NCBI GenBank assembly: GCA_963660915.1
Contig: CAVLAO010000052.1
Coordinates: 1 to 11,803 of the forward strand
Length of the DNA: 11,803 nt
Reading direction: 5' to 3'
Source: UMGS1766 sp963660915
Lineage (GTDB): Bacteria > Bacillota > Clostridia > Oscillospirales > Oscillospiraceae
The first letter of the stretch is position 1, and each line of letters opens with the position of its first letter. Shown here in pieces: positions 1 to 6,651 of this stretch. A program made the translations under genes and the position numbers. The notes below the pieces were generated by a model. That model did no database searches and was not told the DNA's origin. It was given only the letters and a program-made list of their open reading frames with translations.

Positions 1-450
1 TCTTTGGCCTGCGGAACCTTCATTGATGTATCCCGCACCAAACAGTTGACGCTGGAACCTCTCAGTAAATTCCCCGTAATCTGTGACCTGGTAGTTGACC
101 GTTCCATCCTTCACGAATACGAAAAGAAAGCCCGGATGTATCTCGGCACACGGGAAAAATCACCCAAAGAAGATTTTTCACATCAATATTCCGCCGCTAA
201 ATGTCTCAAATGCGGTCTTTGTTTGGAGATCTGCCCCAATTATACAAAGTCATCCGATCGTTTTTTCGGTGCTTTTCTGTCAAATGAGTCATACTTATTG
301 TACTCCACTTCTGCCGATCGCAAAGCAGAGATCAAAAAACAATACCAAAAACATTTTTCTTCCGGCTGTTCCAAGTCTCTTGCCTGTCGGGATATCTGCC
401 CTGTCCATATGCCCACATTATCTTCTATCAGCTACATGAACAGAAAATAG
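1..450 (+). CDS. Succinate dehydrogenase/fumarate reductase iron-sulfur subunit, 3' part only
   Basis: The reading frame is open from the first base, so the 5' end lies outside the window; the TTG at base 4 is internal and not a start. The visible 149 residues match the rear of an SdhB/FrdB protein, which carries electrons between the flavoprotein subunit and the membrane quinone site. The opening Leu-Ala-Cys (C4) fits the last ligand of the N-terminal [2Fe-2S] cluster. It is followed by the family-typical segment VICDLVVDRS (26-35). A C-x2-C-x2-C-x3-CP motif (C68, C71, C74, C78) and a C-x5-C-x3-CP motif (C123, C129, C133) have the exact spacing of the interleaved [4Fe-4S] and [3Fe-4S] clusters. 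About 70-100 residues are missing relative to a normal 230-250 residue subunit. The flavoprotein and any membrane subunit would lie upstream. Sequence alone does not decide the direction (fumarate reduction or succinate oxidation); an anaerobe would favour fumarate reduction. Confidence 0.85.
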   Translation, partial: SLACGTFIDVSRTKQLTLEPLSKFPVICDLVVDRSILHEYEKKARMYLGTREKSPKEDFSHQYSAAKCLKCGLCLEICPNYTKSSDRFFGAFLSNESYLLYSTSADRKAEIKKQYQKHFSSGCSKSLACRDICPVHMPTLSSISYMNRK

Positions 451-540
451 AAAACAAAATAGTGCAACTGATAGAAAGTTAGTCCACTTTCTTCAACGTT
501 TTGCCGTAGTGTCGGTCAAGTCATAAAGAACGCCTCACGA

Positions 541-588
541 AAAAAGCAGTCAAGCAGCTACATTCAGGTTGCCGCTTGGCTGCTTTTT
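541..588 (+). terminator. Hairpin terminator after the iron-sulfur subunit gene
   Basis: Arms 541-558 and 571-588 pair over 18 positions, with one T-G wobble (550/579) and one A-C mismatch (556/573), around a 12-base loop. The 5' arm starts with an A run and the 3' arm ends in five T, giving an A/U-rich foot typical of intrinsic terminators. It lies about 90 bases after the stop at 450 and insulates that gene from the fru promoter. Confidence 0.75.
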
Positions 589-693
589 CGGCATTTTGCT
601 CCTTATTCGTCAGCCGCAAATATCAAACAGCACATATAACTTTGTTGTCCATTATTGATTCGGACAATGTTTGCCAATTTATCGAATTGGTCA

Positions 694-779
694 TAATCAA
701 CAAAAACCAGTGTCAATTTTTGTTGATTGATTTTGATTGAAAATGATTGACTTTGATTATTTTTTAGTTATAATCAAAG
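694..779 (+). promoter_or_regulatory. Probable FruR operator: four 10-base direct repeats flanked by inverted copies
   Basis: The core TGATT occurs at 724, 734, 744 and 754, an exact 10-base period, so all four face the same side of the helix. Each unit is roughly nnTTGATTGA (third unit ATGATTGA, fourth TTGATTAT). The array is bracketed by opposite-strand copies. Bases 695-706 are a perfect 12-bp inverted match of 717-728, and 770-779 is a perfect 10-bp inverted match of 751-760. From family knowledge, the Lactococcus FruR operator consists of four adjacent 10-bp direct repeats, and its inducer is fructose 1-phosphate. The match in number, spacing and position, just ahead of a DeoR-type gene, makes this the likely autoregulatory site. 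It overlaps the -35 and -10 boxes, which fits repression. Confidence 0.75.
747..774 (+). promoter_or_regulatory. Sigma-A type promoter of the fru operon
   Basis: A -35 box TTGACT (747-752) and a consensus -10 box TATAAT (769-774) are separated by 16 bases, with transcription expected to start near 781. The -35 box overlaps the third and fourth operator repeats, and the -10 box lies in the inverted copy at 770-779, so a bound repressor would block RNA polymerase. Distance to the fruR start codon is about 45 bases. Confidence 0.75.
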
Positions 780-825
780 CAGAAAAACAAGTGTGATCAC
801 CAACATGTACCTGAGGGGTTCGATT

Positions 826-1569
826 ATGTTATCTGAACAACGTTTTGCAGTTATACTCCAGGAACTGCAGGAAAATCAAATTGCAAGTGTTGCTAAGTTA
901 TGCGAATTAACCGGCGCGTCAGAAGCTACCACACGCCGTGACCTGACCATGCTGGCAGAACAGGGACTGCTAACCAAAGTACACGGCGGTGCAACATTGA
1001 TCAACAGTGAATTTCTTGCTATGGAACAAGATGTTCACACAAAAGCACAGCTCCATCAGTCTGAGAAAGAAAAAATCGCAATTTATGCCAGCCAATTTGT
1101 ACTCGACGATGACATTGTCTTTATCGACTCCGGTACAACCACTGTTCGAATGTTGCCCCATCTCAAAGGATCAAATGCAACATTCGTTACAAACAGCGTC
1201 GATATTATGGACCAATTAGCTTCACTTGATTTGCGAGGCTACTGTGTTGGCGGATTGCTGCGACCTGAAACGCGTGCTATGGTCGGATCGATGACGTTAG
1301 ACATGTTAGGTCAATTTAATTTCACCAAGGCATTCCTCGGAACCAATGGCGTGACCATTCGTCAAGGCTTCAGCACTCCAGATCGAGAGGAAGCCGCAGT
1401 AAAACGAAAAGCCGCAGAGCAAGCTTATCTGGTCTATGTTCTTGCTGACGCAAGCAAATTTCAAATGGTAACTGCTGTTTCCTTTCTTCCTATCGAAAAG
1501 GCAGTTATTATTACAGATCATCTTCCTGATCACATCTACCGGGAACATACAATAGTAAAGGAAGTGTAA
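826..1569 (+). CDS. fruR: DeoR-family transcriptional regulator, fructose operon repressor
   Basis: A 247-residue protein of normal length for the DeoR family. Residues 1-56 form the winged helix-turn-helix; the recognition region GASEATTRRDL (30-40) is followed by the family-typical LLTKVHGGA (48-56). The rest is the sugar-phosphate sensing domain related to ribose-5-phosphate isomerase, with its ligand-loop motif DSGTT at 101-105. I chose the ATG at 826 because TGAGGGG (812-818) sits 7 bases before it and because family N termini begin close to the HTH; an in-frame GTG at 793 would add 11 residues with no good ribosome binding site. The gene ends 2 bases before fruK and leads the operon. 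The direct-repeat operator upstream implies autorepression, probably relieved by fructose 1-phosphate. The exact effector is inferred from neighbours. Confidence 0.9.
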   Translation: MLSEQRFAVILQELQENQIASVAKLCELTGASEATTRRDLTMLAEQGLLTKVHGGATLINSEFLAMEQDVHTKAQLHQSEKEKIAIYASQFVLDDDIVFIDSGTTTVRMLPHLKGSNATFVTNSVDIMDQLASLDLRGYCVGGLLRPETRAMVGSMTLDMLGQFNFTKAFLGTNGVTIRQGFSTPDREEAAVKRKAAEQAYLVYVLADASKFQMVTAVSFLPIEKAVIITDHLPDHIYREHTIVKEV

Positions 1570-1571
1570 TT

Positions 1572-2474
1572 ATGGTTTATACAATCACATTTAATCCCGC
1601 CATTGATTATGTGATGTGGGTAGATCGCTTGAATCTGGGTGAAACAAATCGAACCCGGAGCGAAGACCTCCAGTTTGGCGGAAAGGGAATCAATGTATCC
1701 AGTATTCTCCATACATTAAATGTTGACACTACTGCATTAGGTTTTGTTGCCGGTTTTACCGGCAGAGAATTAGTGCAAGGGTTGAATAAACAGGGCATAC
1801 AAACCGACTTTATTGAACTGCAGGCAGGCTGCACTCGCATCAATGTGAAAATCAAAGGAAATACGGAAACAGAAATTAACGCACAGGGTCCGGTGATTGA
1901 TCACGATGCTTTGGCTGAATTGATGAATAAACTGGACAAACTGGATGAAGGCGATGTTTTAGTCATTTCCGGTTCTATCCCCTCCTCCATGCCCAGTGAC
2001 AGTTATGAAAAATTGCTTTGTCGGGTACGTGAAAAGGGCGTTCTCACCGTAGTTGACGCAGCAAGGGATTTGCTTTGCAATGTACTTCCGTATCATCCTT
2101 TTCTTATTAAGCCAAACCATATTGAGCTCGGTGAAATTTTCGGTCGGATTCTCAAAACCGATACAGAAATTCTTCTCTGCGCACGTGAACTTCAGGTGCA
2201 GGGGGCACGCAACGTACTAGTCTCTATGGCTGGAAACGGCTCTATGCTGGTAGATGAGCACGGGTCCGCACATCGCCTTGGTGTTCCAAAAGGCACTGTC
2301 CGCAATTCTGTAGGAGCCGGAGATTCCATGGTCGCAGGTTTTATCTCCGGGTGGTTAGAAAAGCAGGATTACGAATACGCCCACAAACTTGGTGCTGCCG
2401 CCGGCAGTGCCACCGCATTCTCCGATACCCTGGCAACAAGTGAGGAAATTTATGCGCTGTTGGCGCAATTTTGA
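1572..2474 (+). CDS. fruK: 1-phosphofructokinase (PfkB family)
   Basis: A 300-residue cytoplasmic sugar kinase that would phosphorylate fructose 1-phosphate with ATP to give fructose 1,6-bisphosphate, feeding glycolysis. The N terminus has the family pattern TFNPAIDYV (6-14). PfkB signature 1 appears as GGKGINVS (36-43) and signature 2 as VGAGDSMVAGF, with the catalytic base Asp251 in GAGD (248-251). Length is typical. The ATG at 1572 lies 2 bases after the fruR stop; its ribosome binding site AAAGGAAG falls within the last codons of fruR, so the two are probably translationally coupled. Position between fruR and the fructose-type EIIABC gene supports the 1-phosphate kinase role. Tagatose-6-phosphate kinase (LacC) is the close relative that sequence alone does not fully exclude. 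Confidence 0.92.
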   Translation: MVYTITFNPAIDYVMWVDRLNLGETNRTRSEDLQFGGKGINVSSILHTLNVDTTALGFVAGFTGRELVQGLNKQGIQTDFIELQAGCTRINVKIKGNTETEINAQGPVIDHDALAELMNKLDKLDEGDVLVISGSIPSSMPSDSYEKLLCRVREKGVLTVVDAARDLLCNVLPYHPFLIKPNHIELGEIFGRILKTDTEILLCARELQVQGARNVLVSMAGNGSMLVDEHGSAHRLGVPKGTVRNSVGAGDSMVAGFISGWLEKQDYEYAHKLGAAAGSATAFSDTLATSEEIYALLAQF

Positions 2475-2491
2475 GAAAGGAAGATCGAATT

Positions 2492-4414
2492 ATGCGCATC
2501 ACAGATCTGCTTGACGCGTCAAAAATTCAGCTCCGTACCCATGCCGCAAACAAGGAAGAGGTTATCGACTTACTGGTTGCACTGCAGGCCAAGAGCGGAC
2601 ACCTTACCGACACGTCAGCCTATAAACAGGCCATATTGGCTCGAGAGCAGCAAACAAGTACTGCCATTGAGGCAGGCATTGCTGTCCCTCACGCGAAAAG
2701 TGATTGTGTTACCGCTCCCAGCCTCGCTGCGTGTACCCTGACCGAAGGGGTTGACTATGGTGCCATGGATGGTCAGCCTTCTGATTTATTTTTCATGATC
2801 GCTGCACCAATGGACGGAGATCTCCATCTGGAAATTCTTTCTCACTTGATGGTGCTGTTGATGAATCCGGAATTTTTAAGCGAACTGCGAAATGCACCGG
2901 ATGCACAGGAATTTCTTTCTGTCATTGATCGCTATGAAACTGAAAAATTCGGTGTCCAGGAGGAATCTGCTCCTGCTGTGTCCACATCTGCTGCGGAAAT
3001 TAACTCTTCTCCCCGAATTTTGGCAATCACCGCCTGCCCTACCGGAATTGCTCACACTTATATGGCGGCAGAGGCATTGGAAAAGAAAAGCTCTGAAATC
3101 GGAATTCCCATCAAAGTGGAAACACAGGGTTCCGGCGGTGCAAAAAACATCCTTACTGCAGAAGAAATTGCAGATAGCGACGGTATCATCATTGCTGCTG
3201 ACAAAGAAGTTGACTTATCCCGTTTTGACGGAAAGCCTGTCCTTCGTGTCCCTGTAGCCGATGGGATTCACCGTCCGGAAGAGCTGATTCGCTCCGCCCC
3301 AAACGCACCCATTTACCACCACAGTGGAGAAACCTCCGTCTCGGAAAATCACGAAAGTTTTGGTCGAAATCTTTACAAGCAATTGATGAATGGCGTCAGC
3401 CACATGCTCCCCTTTGTCATTGGCGGAGGAATTCTGATTGCCTTGGCCTTTTTGTTGGATGATGCCTCTATTGATTATGCAAATTTCGGCACAAACACAC
3501 CTGTTGCTGCGTGGTTTAAAGCAATCGGAAATTCCGCGTTCAACTTTATGCTTCCGGTACTGGCAGGATTTATCGCAATGGCAATTGCCGATCGACCTGG
3601 TCTTATGGTGGGCTTTGTTGGCGGTGCCTTGGCAGTCTCCGGTTCCACCTTTGCCAGTCCCGCAGGCGGTGCAGTTTCTGCCGGTTTTCTCGGCGCACTG
3701 ATCGCAGGATTTGCGGCCGGATATCTCATGCTTGGAATGCGCAAATTGTGCGACCATCTTCCTAAAGTTTTAGAAGGTCTCAAACCAATTTTAATCTATC
3801 CTGTAGTCGGTTTATTAATCATCGGCCTGTTTATGTGCTTTATCAATCCCTTTGTTGGTATGTTAAACAACGCACTCTATTCCGGACTGGAAGCTATGGG
3901 TGCAGGAAGCAAAATCCTGCTCGGCATCGTACTTGCGGCTATGATGGCAATTGATATGGGCGGCCCATTTAACAAAGCGGCATATGTTTTTGGCACTTCC
4001 ACGCTTGCTACGGTTGCTGCAGGTCAGGGTTCTGACATTATGGCTGCAGTTATGATTGGTGGCATGGTGCCTCCCCTGGCAATTGCTCTGGCAACTACCT
4101 TCTTTAAAAATCGCTTTACCCCGGAAGAACGCAAGTCCGGTGTCGTAAACTATGTCATGGGATTATGCTTCATTACAGAAGGTGCTATCCCCTTTGCCGC
4201 AGCAGATCCTCTGCATGTCTTACCCGCATGTATTGTCGGTTCCGGTCTGGCCGGAGCTCTATCCATGGCCTTTGGTTGTGCTTTGCCTGCTCCTCATGGC
4301 GGAATATTTGTATTTCCCGTTATGACAAATGTGATCGGTTATTTCATCGCTCTTGCAGCAGGCAGTCTGGTTGGTATGCTGTTGCTTGGCATACTGAAAA
4401 AGAAGCAAGCATAA
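2492..4414 (+). CDS. fruA: PTS fructose transporter subunit EIIABC
   Basis: A 640-residue single-chain permease that brings fructose (or a similar ketose) across the membrane and phosphorylates it at C1. Domain order is A-B-C. EIIA spans about 1-150, with the phosphorylated His67 in GIAVPH. A Ser/Ala/Pro-rich linker leads to EIIB (about 170-270), with phosphorylated Cys182 in ITACPTGIAHTYMA. The membrane EIIC domain runs from about 290 to 637, with many hydrophobic Gly/Ala-rich helices, the segment AIDMGGPFNKAAY and a late CFITEGAIPFAAADP loop typical of fructose EIIC. The ATG at 2492 was chosen because AAGGAAG (2477-2483) lies 8 bases upstream; a TTG at 2471 overlapping the fruK stop has no support. 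Seventeen bases separate it from fruK, and ptsH follows after 37. Substrates such as tagatose or mannitol-like sugars are less likely but not excluded. Confidence 0.93.
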   Translation: MRITDLLDASKIQLRTHAANKEEVIDLLVALQAKSGHLTDTSAYKQAILAREQQTSTAIEAGIAVPHAKSDCVTAPSLAACTLTEGVDYGAMDGQPSDLFFMIAAPMDGDLHLEILSHLMVLLMNPEFLSELRNAPDAQEFLSVIDRYETEKFGVQEESAPAVSTSAAEINSSPRILAITACPTGIAHTYMAAEALEKKSSEIGIPIKVETQGSGGAKNILTAEEIADSDGIIIAADKEVDLSRFDGKPVLRVPVADGIHRPEELIRSAPNAPIYHHSGETSVSENHESFGRNLYKQLMNGVSHMLPFVIGGGILIALAFLLDDASIDYANFGTNTPVAAWFKAIGNSAFNFMLPVLAGFIAMAIADRPGLMVGFVGGALAVSGSTFASPAGGAVSAGFLGALIAGFAAGYLMLGMRKLCDHLPKVLEGLKPILIYPVVGLLIIGLFMCFINPFVGMLNNALYSGLEAMGAGSKILLGIVLAAMMAIDMGGPFNKAAYVFGTSTLATVAAGQGSDIMAAVMIGGMVPPLAIALATTFFKNRFTPEERKSGVVNYVMGLCFITEGAIPFAAADPLHVLPACIVGSGLAGALSMAFGCALPAPHGGIFVFPVMTNVIGYFIALAAGSLVGMLLLGILKKKQA

Positions 4415-4451
4415 TATAAATTTTATAGAAATAATATTTGGAGGTATTATT

Positions 4452-4715
4452 ATGGTATCCGCAAAAGTTACTTTAAAAAATCCCCAGGGCATGCACATGC
4501 GCCCCGCTCAGTTGTTCGTTAATACAGTCGCTCCCTTTCACTGTGATGTTACTATCCTGCACAATGGAAATGCGGTCAATGCCCGCAGCATTATGAACCT
4601 TATGGCAGCCTGCATCAAGTGCGGTTCTGAAGTTGAAATTCAGTGCTCCGGAGAACAGGAACAGGCTTGTCTCGATGCCGCCGTCGCATTGGTTGAATCC
4701 GGTCTCGGCGAATAA
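4452..4715 (+). CDS. ptsH: Phosphocarrier protein HPr
   Basis: An 87-residue protein of standard HPr length. His15 in GMHMRPA is the residue phosphorylated by EI, with the supporting Arg17. Ser46 in NARSIMNLM is the regulatory site used by HPr kinase in Firmicutes, suggesting a possible link to CcpA-type catabolite control. The C terminus ESGLGE resembles Bacillus HPr. GGAGG (4440-4444) lies 7 bases before the ATG. Unusually, it has five cysteines (31, 54, 57, 65, 73), including C54-I-K-C57 on the helix just after Ser46. The gene sits between the permease and EI genes, so it probably serves this operon, although it may also be the general HPr of the cell. No other regulatory copy is visible in the window. 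Confidence 0.93.
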   Translation: MVSAKVTLKNPQGMHMRPAQLFVNTVAPFHCDVTILHNGNAVNARSIMNLMAACIKCGSEVEIQCSGEQEQACLDAAVALVESGLGE

Positions 4716-4751
4716 ATCTTATTATACAAACCTGATAGGAGGAAAGCTGTT

Positions 4752-6467
4752 ATGGAACTGCGCGGAATCGCCGCTTCACACGGTATCGGTATCGGAAATG
4801 CTGTATGCATACGGGAACAGAGTCTGGATTATAGCTGTGTTGGTTATGCAGGCAGTGCTGCTGAAAAACAACGCTTGCAAGATGCTGTAGAGCAGTTTAA
4901 TGAAACAACTCAGGCATTGGCTGAACGCATTCGTTCCGATGTAGGTGAACATGAGGCGGAAATTTTATCCGGTCAGATTACCATGTTGGCAGATCCCTTT
5001 CTACGCAGTCAAATGGAAGATGCCATTGATGCCGGAAACTGCGCTGAAGCAGCATCCGATCAGGTATGTACCATGTATGCAGATATGTTCGCCGGAGTGG
5101 AAGACGAAATGATGCGACAGCGTGCCGCAGATGTACGAGATATTCGCACTCGGTTGCTGTCCATTCTGCTTGGTGTAAAACGAGTTGACATAAGTGCGCT
5201 CCCTTGCGGGAGTGTGCTGTGCACCAAAGAATTAACGGCTTCCATGACGGTTGGCCTTTGCAGGGAATCCGTGAGCGCCATTCTCACAGAAGTAGGCGGT
5301 ACAACCAGTCATTCTGCTATTTTGGCCAGAGCAATGGGCATTCCTGCTGTATTAAGCATTCCAAAGCTGCTGGATCAAGTTCAGGATGGAAATTGCGCAA
5401 TTGTGGACGGAACCAATGGGCACGTGTTTTTAAATCCGGATGAACGCACCCGCAGCGAATATTTAGCTCTTCAACAGCAGGAATCCAAACGCAACGCGCT
5501 GTTGCATACCTATCTGAATCGGCCAACCACTAATGCCGACGGAAAACAATATCAGCTATTTGCAAATATTGGTTCGCCGGCCGAAGCGCAACTTGCCGCA
5601 GACAATGGTGCAGAAGGCATCGGCTTGTTTCGCACAGAATTTCTCTATATGGACAGAGAGAGTGCGCCGACCGAAAATGAGCAATTTGAAGCCTATCAGA
5701 CCGTTTCCAACTGTATGGCCGGCAAAGAAGTTATCATACGCACCTTAGATGTAGGCGGCGACAAGGCGATCGACTATCTCGGAATGAGCAAGGAAGAAAA
5801 CCCATTTCTCGGTCACCGCGCAATCCGCTACTGTCTGGATCGACCGGAATTCTATAAAATTCAACTTCGTGCGCTGCTTCGCGCCGGTGCTAAGCATCAT
5901 AACATTAAAATTATGTTGCCGTTAGTCACAGAATTGGAAGAAATTCGACAGGCGCGCAGCCTCCTAGAAGAATGCAAGCAAGAATTAAAACATGAAGGGC
6001 TTGACTTTGATGCTGACATTCCCCTTGGTATTATGGTAGAAACTCCTGCAGCCGCATGGACTGCAGATCTGCTGGCTCGCGAGTGTGATTTCTTCTCCAT
6101 CGGAACCAATGATTTAACTCAATATACCATGGCGGTCGATCGTGGAAATGCTCAGGTAGCTTCTCTCTATACGACCTACCATCCCGCTGTTCTGCGCTCC
6201 ATACGCAGTGTGATTGCAGCTGCAAAATCTGCACACATCCCCGTCGGAATGTGCGGAGAAGCTGCGGCAGATCCCCGACTCATTCCCCTGCTTATGCAAT
6301 GGGGATTGGACGAATTTTCTGTAAGCTCTGCATCCCTTCTGTCTACACGAGCTCAGATTAGTCTGTGGAACAGTCGTGAAACTTTGCGTGTAGAGGAAGA
6401 AACCATGAAACTGTCCACAGCATCCGGTATACTCGGTTACCTCTCTGCAAATCAAAAAAACATCTGA
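4752..6467 (+). CDS. ptsI: PTS enzyme I (phosphoenolpyruvate-protein phosphotransferase)
   Basis: A 571-residue protein, the normal full length. It takes phosphate from PEP onto His187, in the swivelling domain motif GGTTSHSAILARAMGIPA, and passes it to His15 of HPr. The N terminus (ELRGIAASHGIGIG) and the following helical region form the HPr-binding domain. The C-terminal PEP-binding barrel shows LFRTEFLYMDR, RTLDVGGDKA, SIGTNDLTQYTMAVDR and the active-site Cys501 in GMCGEAAADP. AGGAGG (4736-4741) precedes the ATG at good distance. It is the last gene of the fru operon and is followed closely by a strong hairpin. With HPr and FruA it completes the PEP-to-sugar relay within one transcript. 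Confidence 0.95.
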   Translation: MELRGIAASHGIGIGNAVCIREQSLDYSCVGYAGSAAEKQRLQDAVEQFNETTQALAERIRSDVGEHEAEILSGQITMLADPFLRSQMEDAIDAGNCAEAASDQVCTMYADMFAGVEDEMMRQRAADVRDIRTRLLSILLGVKRVDISALPCGSVLCTKELTASMTVGLCRESVSAILTEVGGTTSHSAILARAMGIPAVLSIPKLLDQVQDGNCAIVDGTNGHVFLNPDERTRSEYLALQQQESKRNALLHTYLNRPTTNADGKQYQLFANIGSPAEAQLAADNGAEGIGLFRTEFLYMDRESAPTENEQFEAYQTVSNCMAGKEVIIRTLDVGGDKAIDYLGMSKEENPFLGHRAIRYCLDRPEFYKIQLRALLRAGAKHHNIKIMLPLVTELEEIRQARSLLEECKQELKHEGLDFDADIPLGIMVETPAAAWTADLLARECDFFSIGTNDLTQYTMAVDRGNAQVASLYTTYHPAVLRSIRSVIAAAKSAHIPVGMCGEAAADPRLIPLLMQWGLDEFSVSSASLLSTRAQISLWNSRETLRVEEETMKLSTASGILGYLSANQKNI

Positions 6468-6484
6468 ACTGCGCACATGCGTAC

Positions 6485-6532
6485 AATAGAAGTTCCGCAA
6501 ACTGACTAAAATCAGTTTGTGGGACTTCTATT
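6485..6532 (+). terminator. Long-stem terminator at the end of the fru-pts operon
   Basis: Arms 6485-6505 and 6512-6532 pair over 21 positions with only two G-T wobbles and a 6-base loop, starting 18 bases after the ptsI stop. The T tract after the stem is weak (TTTCATATT), so termination efficiency is uncertain. The stem is almost symmetric and could also stop the opposite transcript. Confidence 0.85.
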
Positions 6533-6580
6533 TCATATTCCTGAACGGTTAAATTGACTGCTGCTCGCCACATAAAAGTA

Positions 6581-6612
6581 CGAAAAAGCCAGTCTTTCGA
6601 CCGGCCTTTTCG
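6581..6612 (-). terminator. Terminator of the minus-strand operon, with GAAA loop
   Basis: Read on the minus strand, arms 6612-6599 and 6594-6581 pair over 14 bp, with two G-T wobbles, around a GAAA tetraloop. A T-rich 3' arm (TTTTT) follows. On the plus strand the same wobbles become A-C mismatches, so the hairpin is built for the minus-strand transcript. It lies 39 bases beyond the permease stop codon. Confidence 0.8.
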
Positions 6613-6651
6613 TCAGATTTTTCTGAAGAGATAGAGGAGATAATGGGGGAC

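Larger units (their letters stand above)
451..825. other. Intergenic control region between the iron-sulfur gene and fruR
   Basis: No credible gene is present in these 375 bases. Contents in order: a short perfect 7-bp hairpin (473-479/486-492) with a 6-base loop and no T tract; the terminator at 541-588; two 6-bp inverted repeats (645-667 and 674-690); the operator array and promoter (694-779); then an untranslated leader with the fruR ribosome binding site (812-818). From about 600 on, the sequence becomes visibly AT-richer than the genes. I see no riboswitch, tRNA or recognisable insertion sequence end. Confidence 0.7.

Noticed and set aside
473..492. Short 7-bp hairpin as the terminator of the first gene
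   Set aside because: It has no T tract and a weak stem; the 18-position hairpin at 541-588 fits better.
670..697. Alternative promoter with CATAAT at 692-697 as the -10 box
   Set aside because: The -35 match is poor or wrongly spaced, and the TTGACT/TATAAT pair downstream is much better.
793..825. GTG at 793 as the fruR start
   Set aside because: It adds 11 residues not typical of the family and has no good ribosome binding site; the ATG at 826 has one at ideal distance.
601..825. Catabolite responsive element (CcpA site) near the fru promoter
   Set aside because: I looked for the TGWAANCGNTNWCA pattern and saw no convincing match.
2471..2491. TTG at 2471 as the fruA start, overlapping the fruK stop
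   Set aside because: The ATG at 2492 has AAGGAAG 8 bases upstream, and EIIA domains begin at the MRITDLLD-like sequence.
3215..3757. Minus-strand open frame of 180 codons inside fruA
   Set aside because: It is antisense to a clear permease domain; the Cys- and Gly-rich translation is an artefact of reverse-reading.
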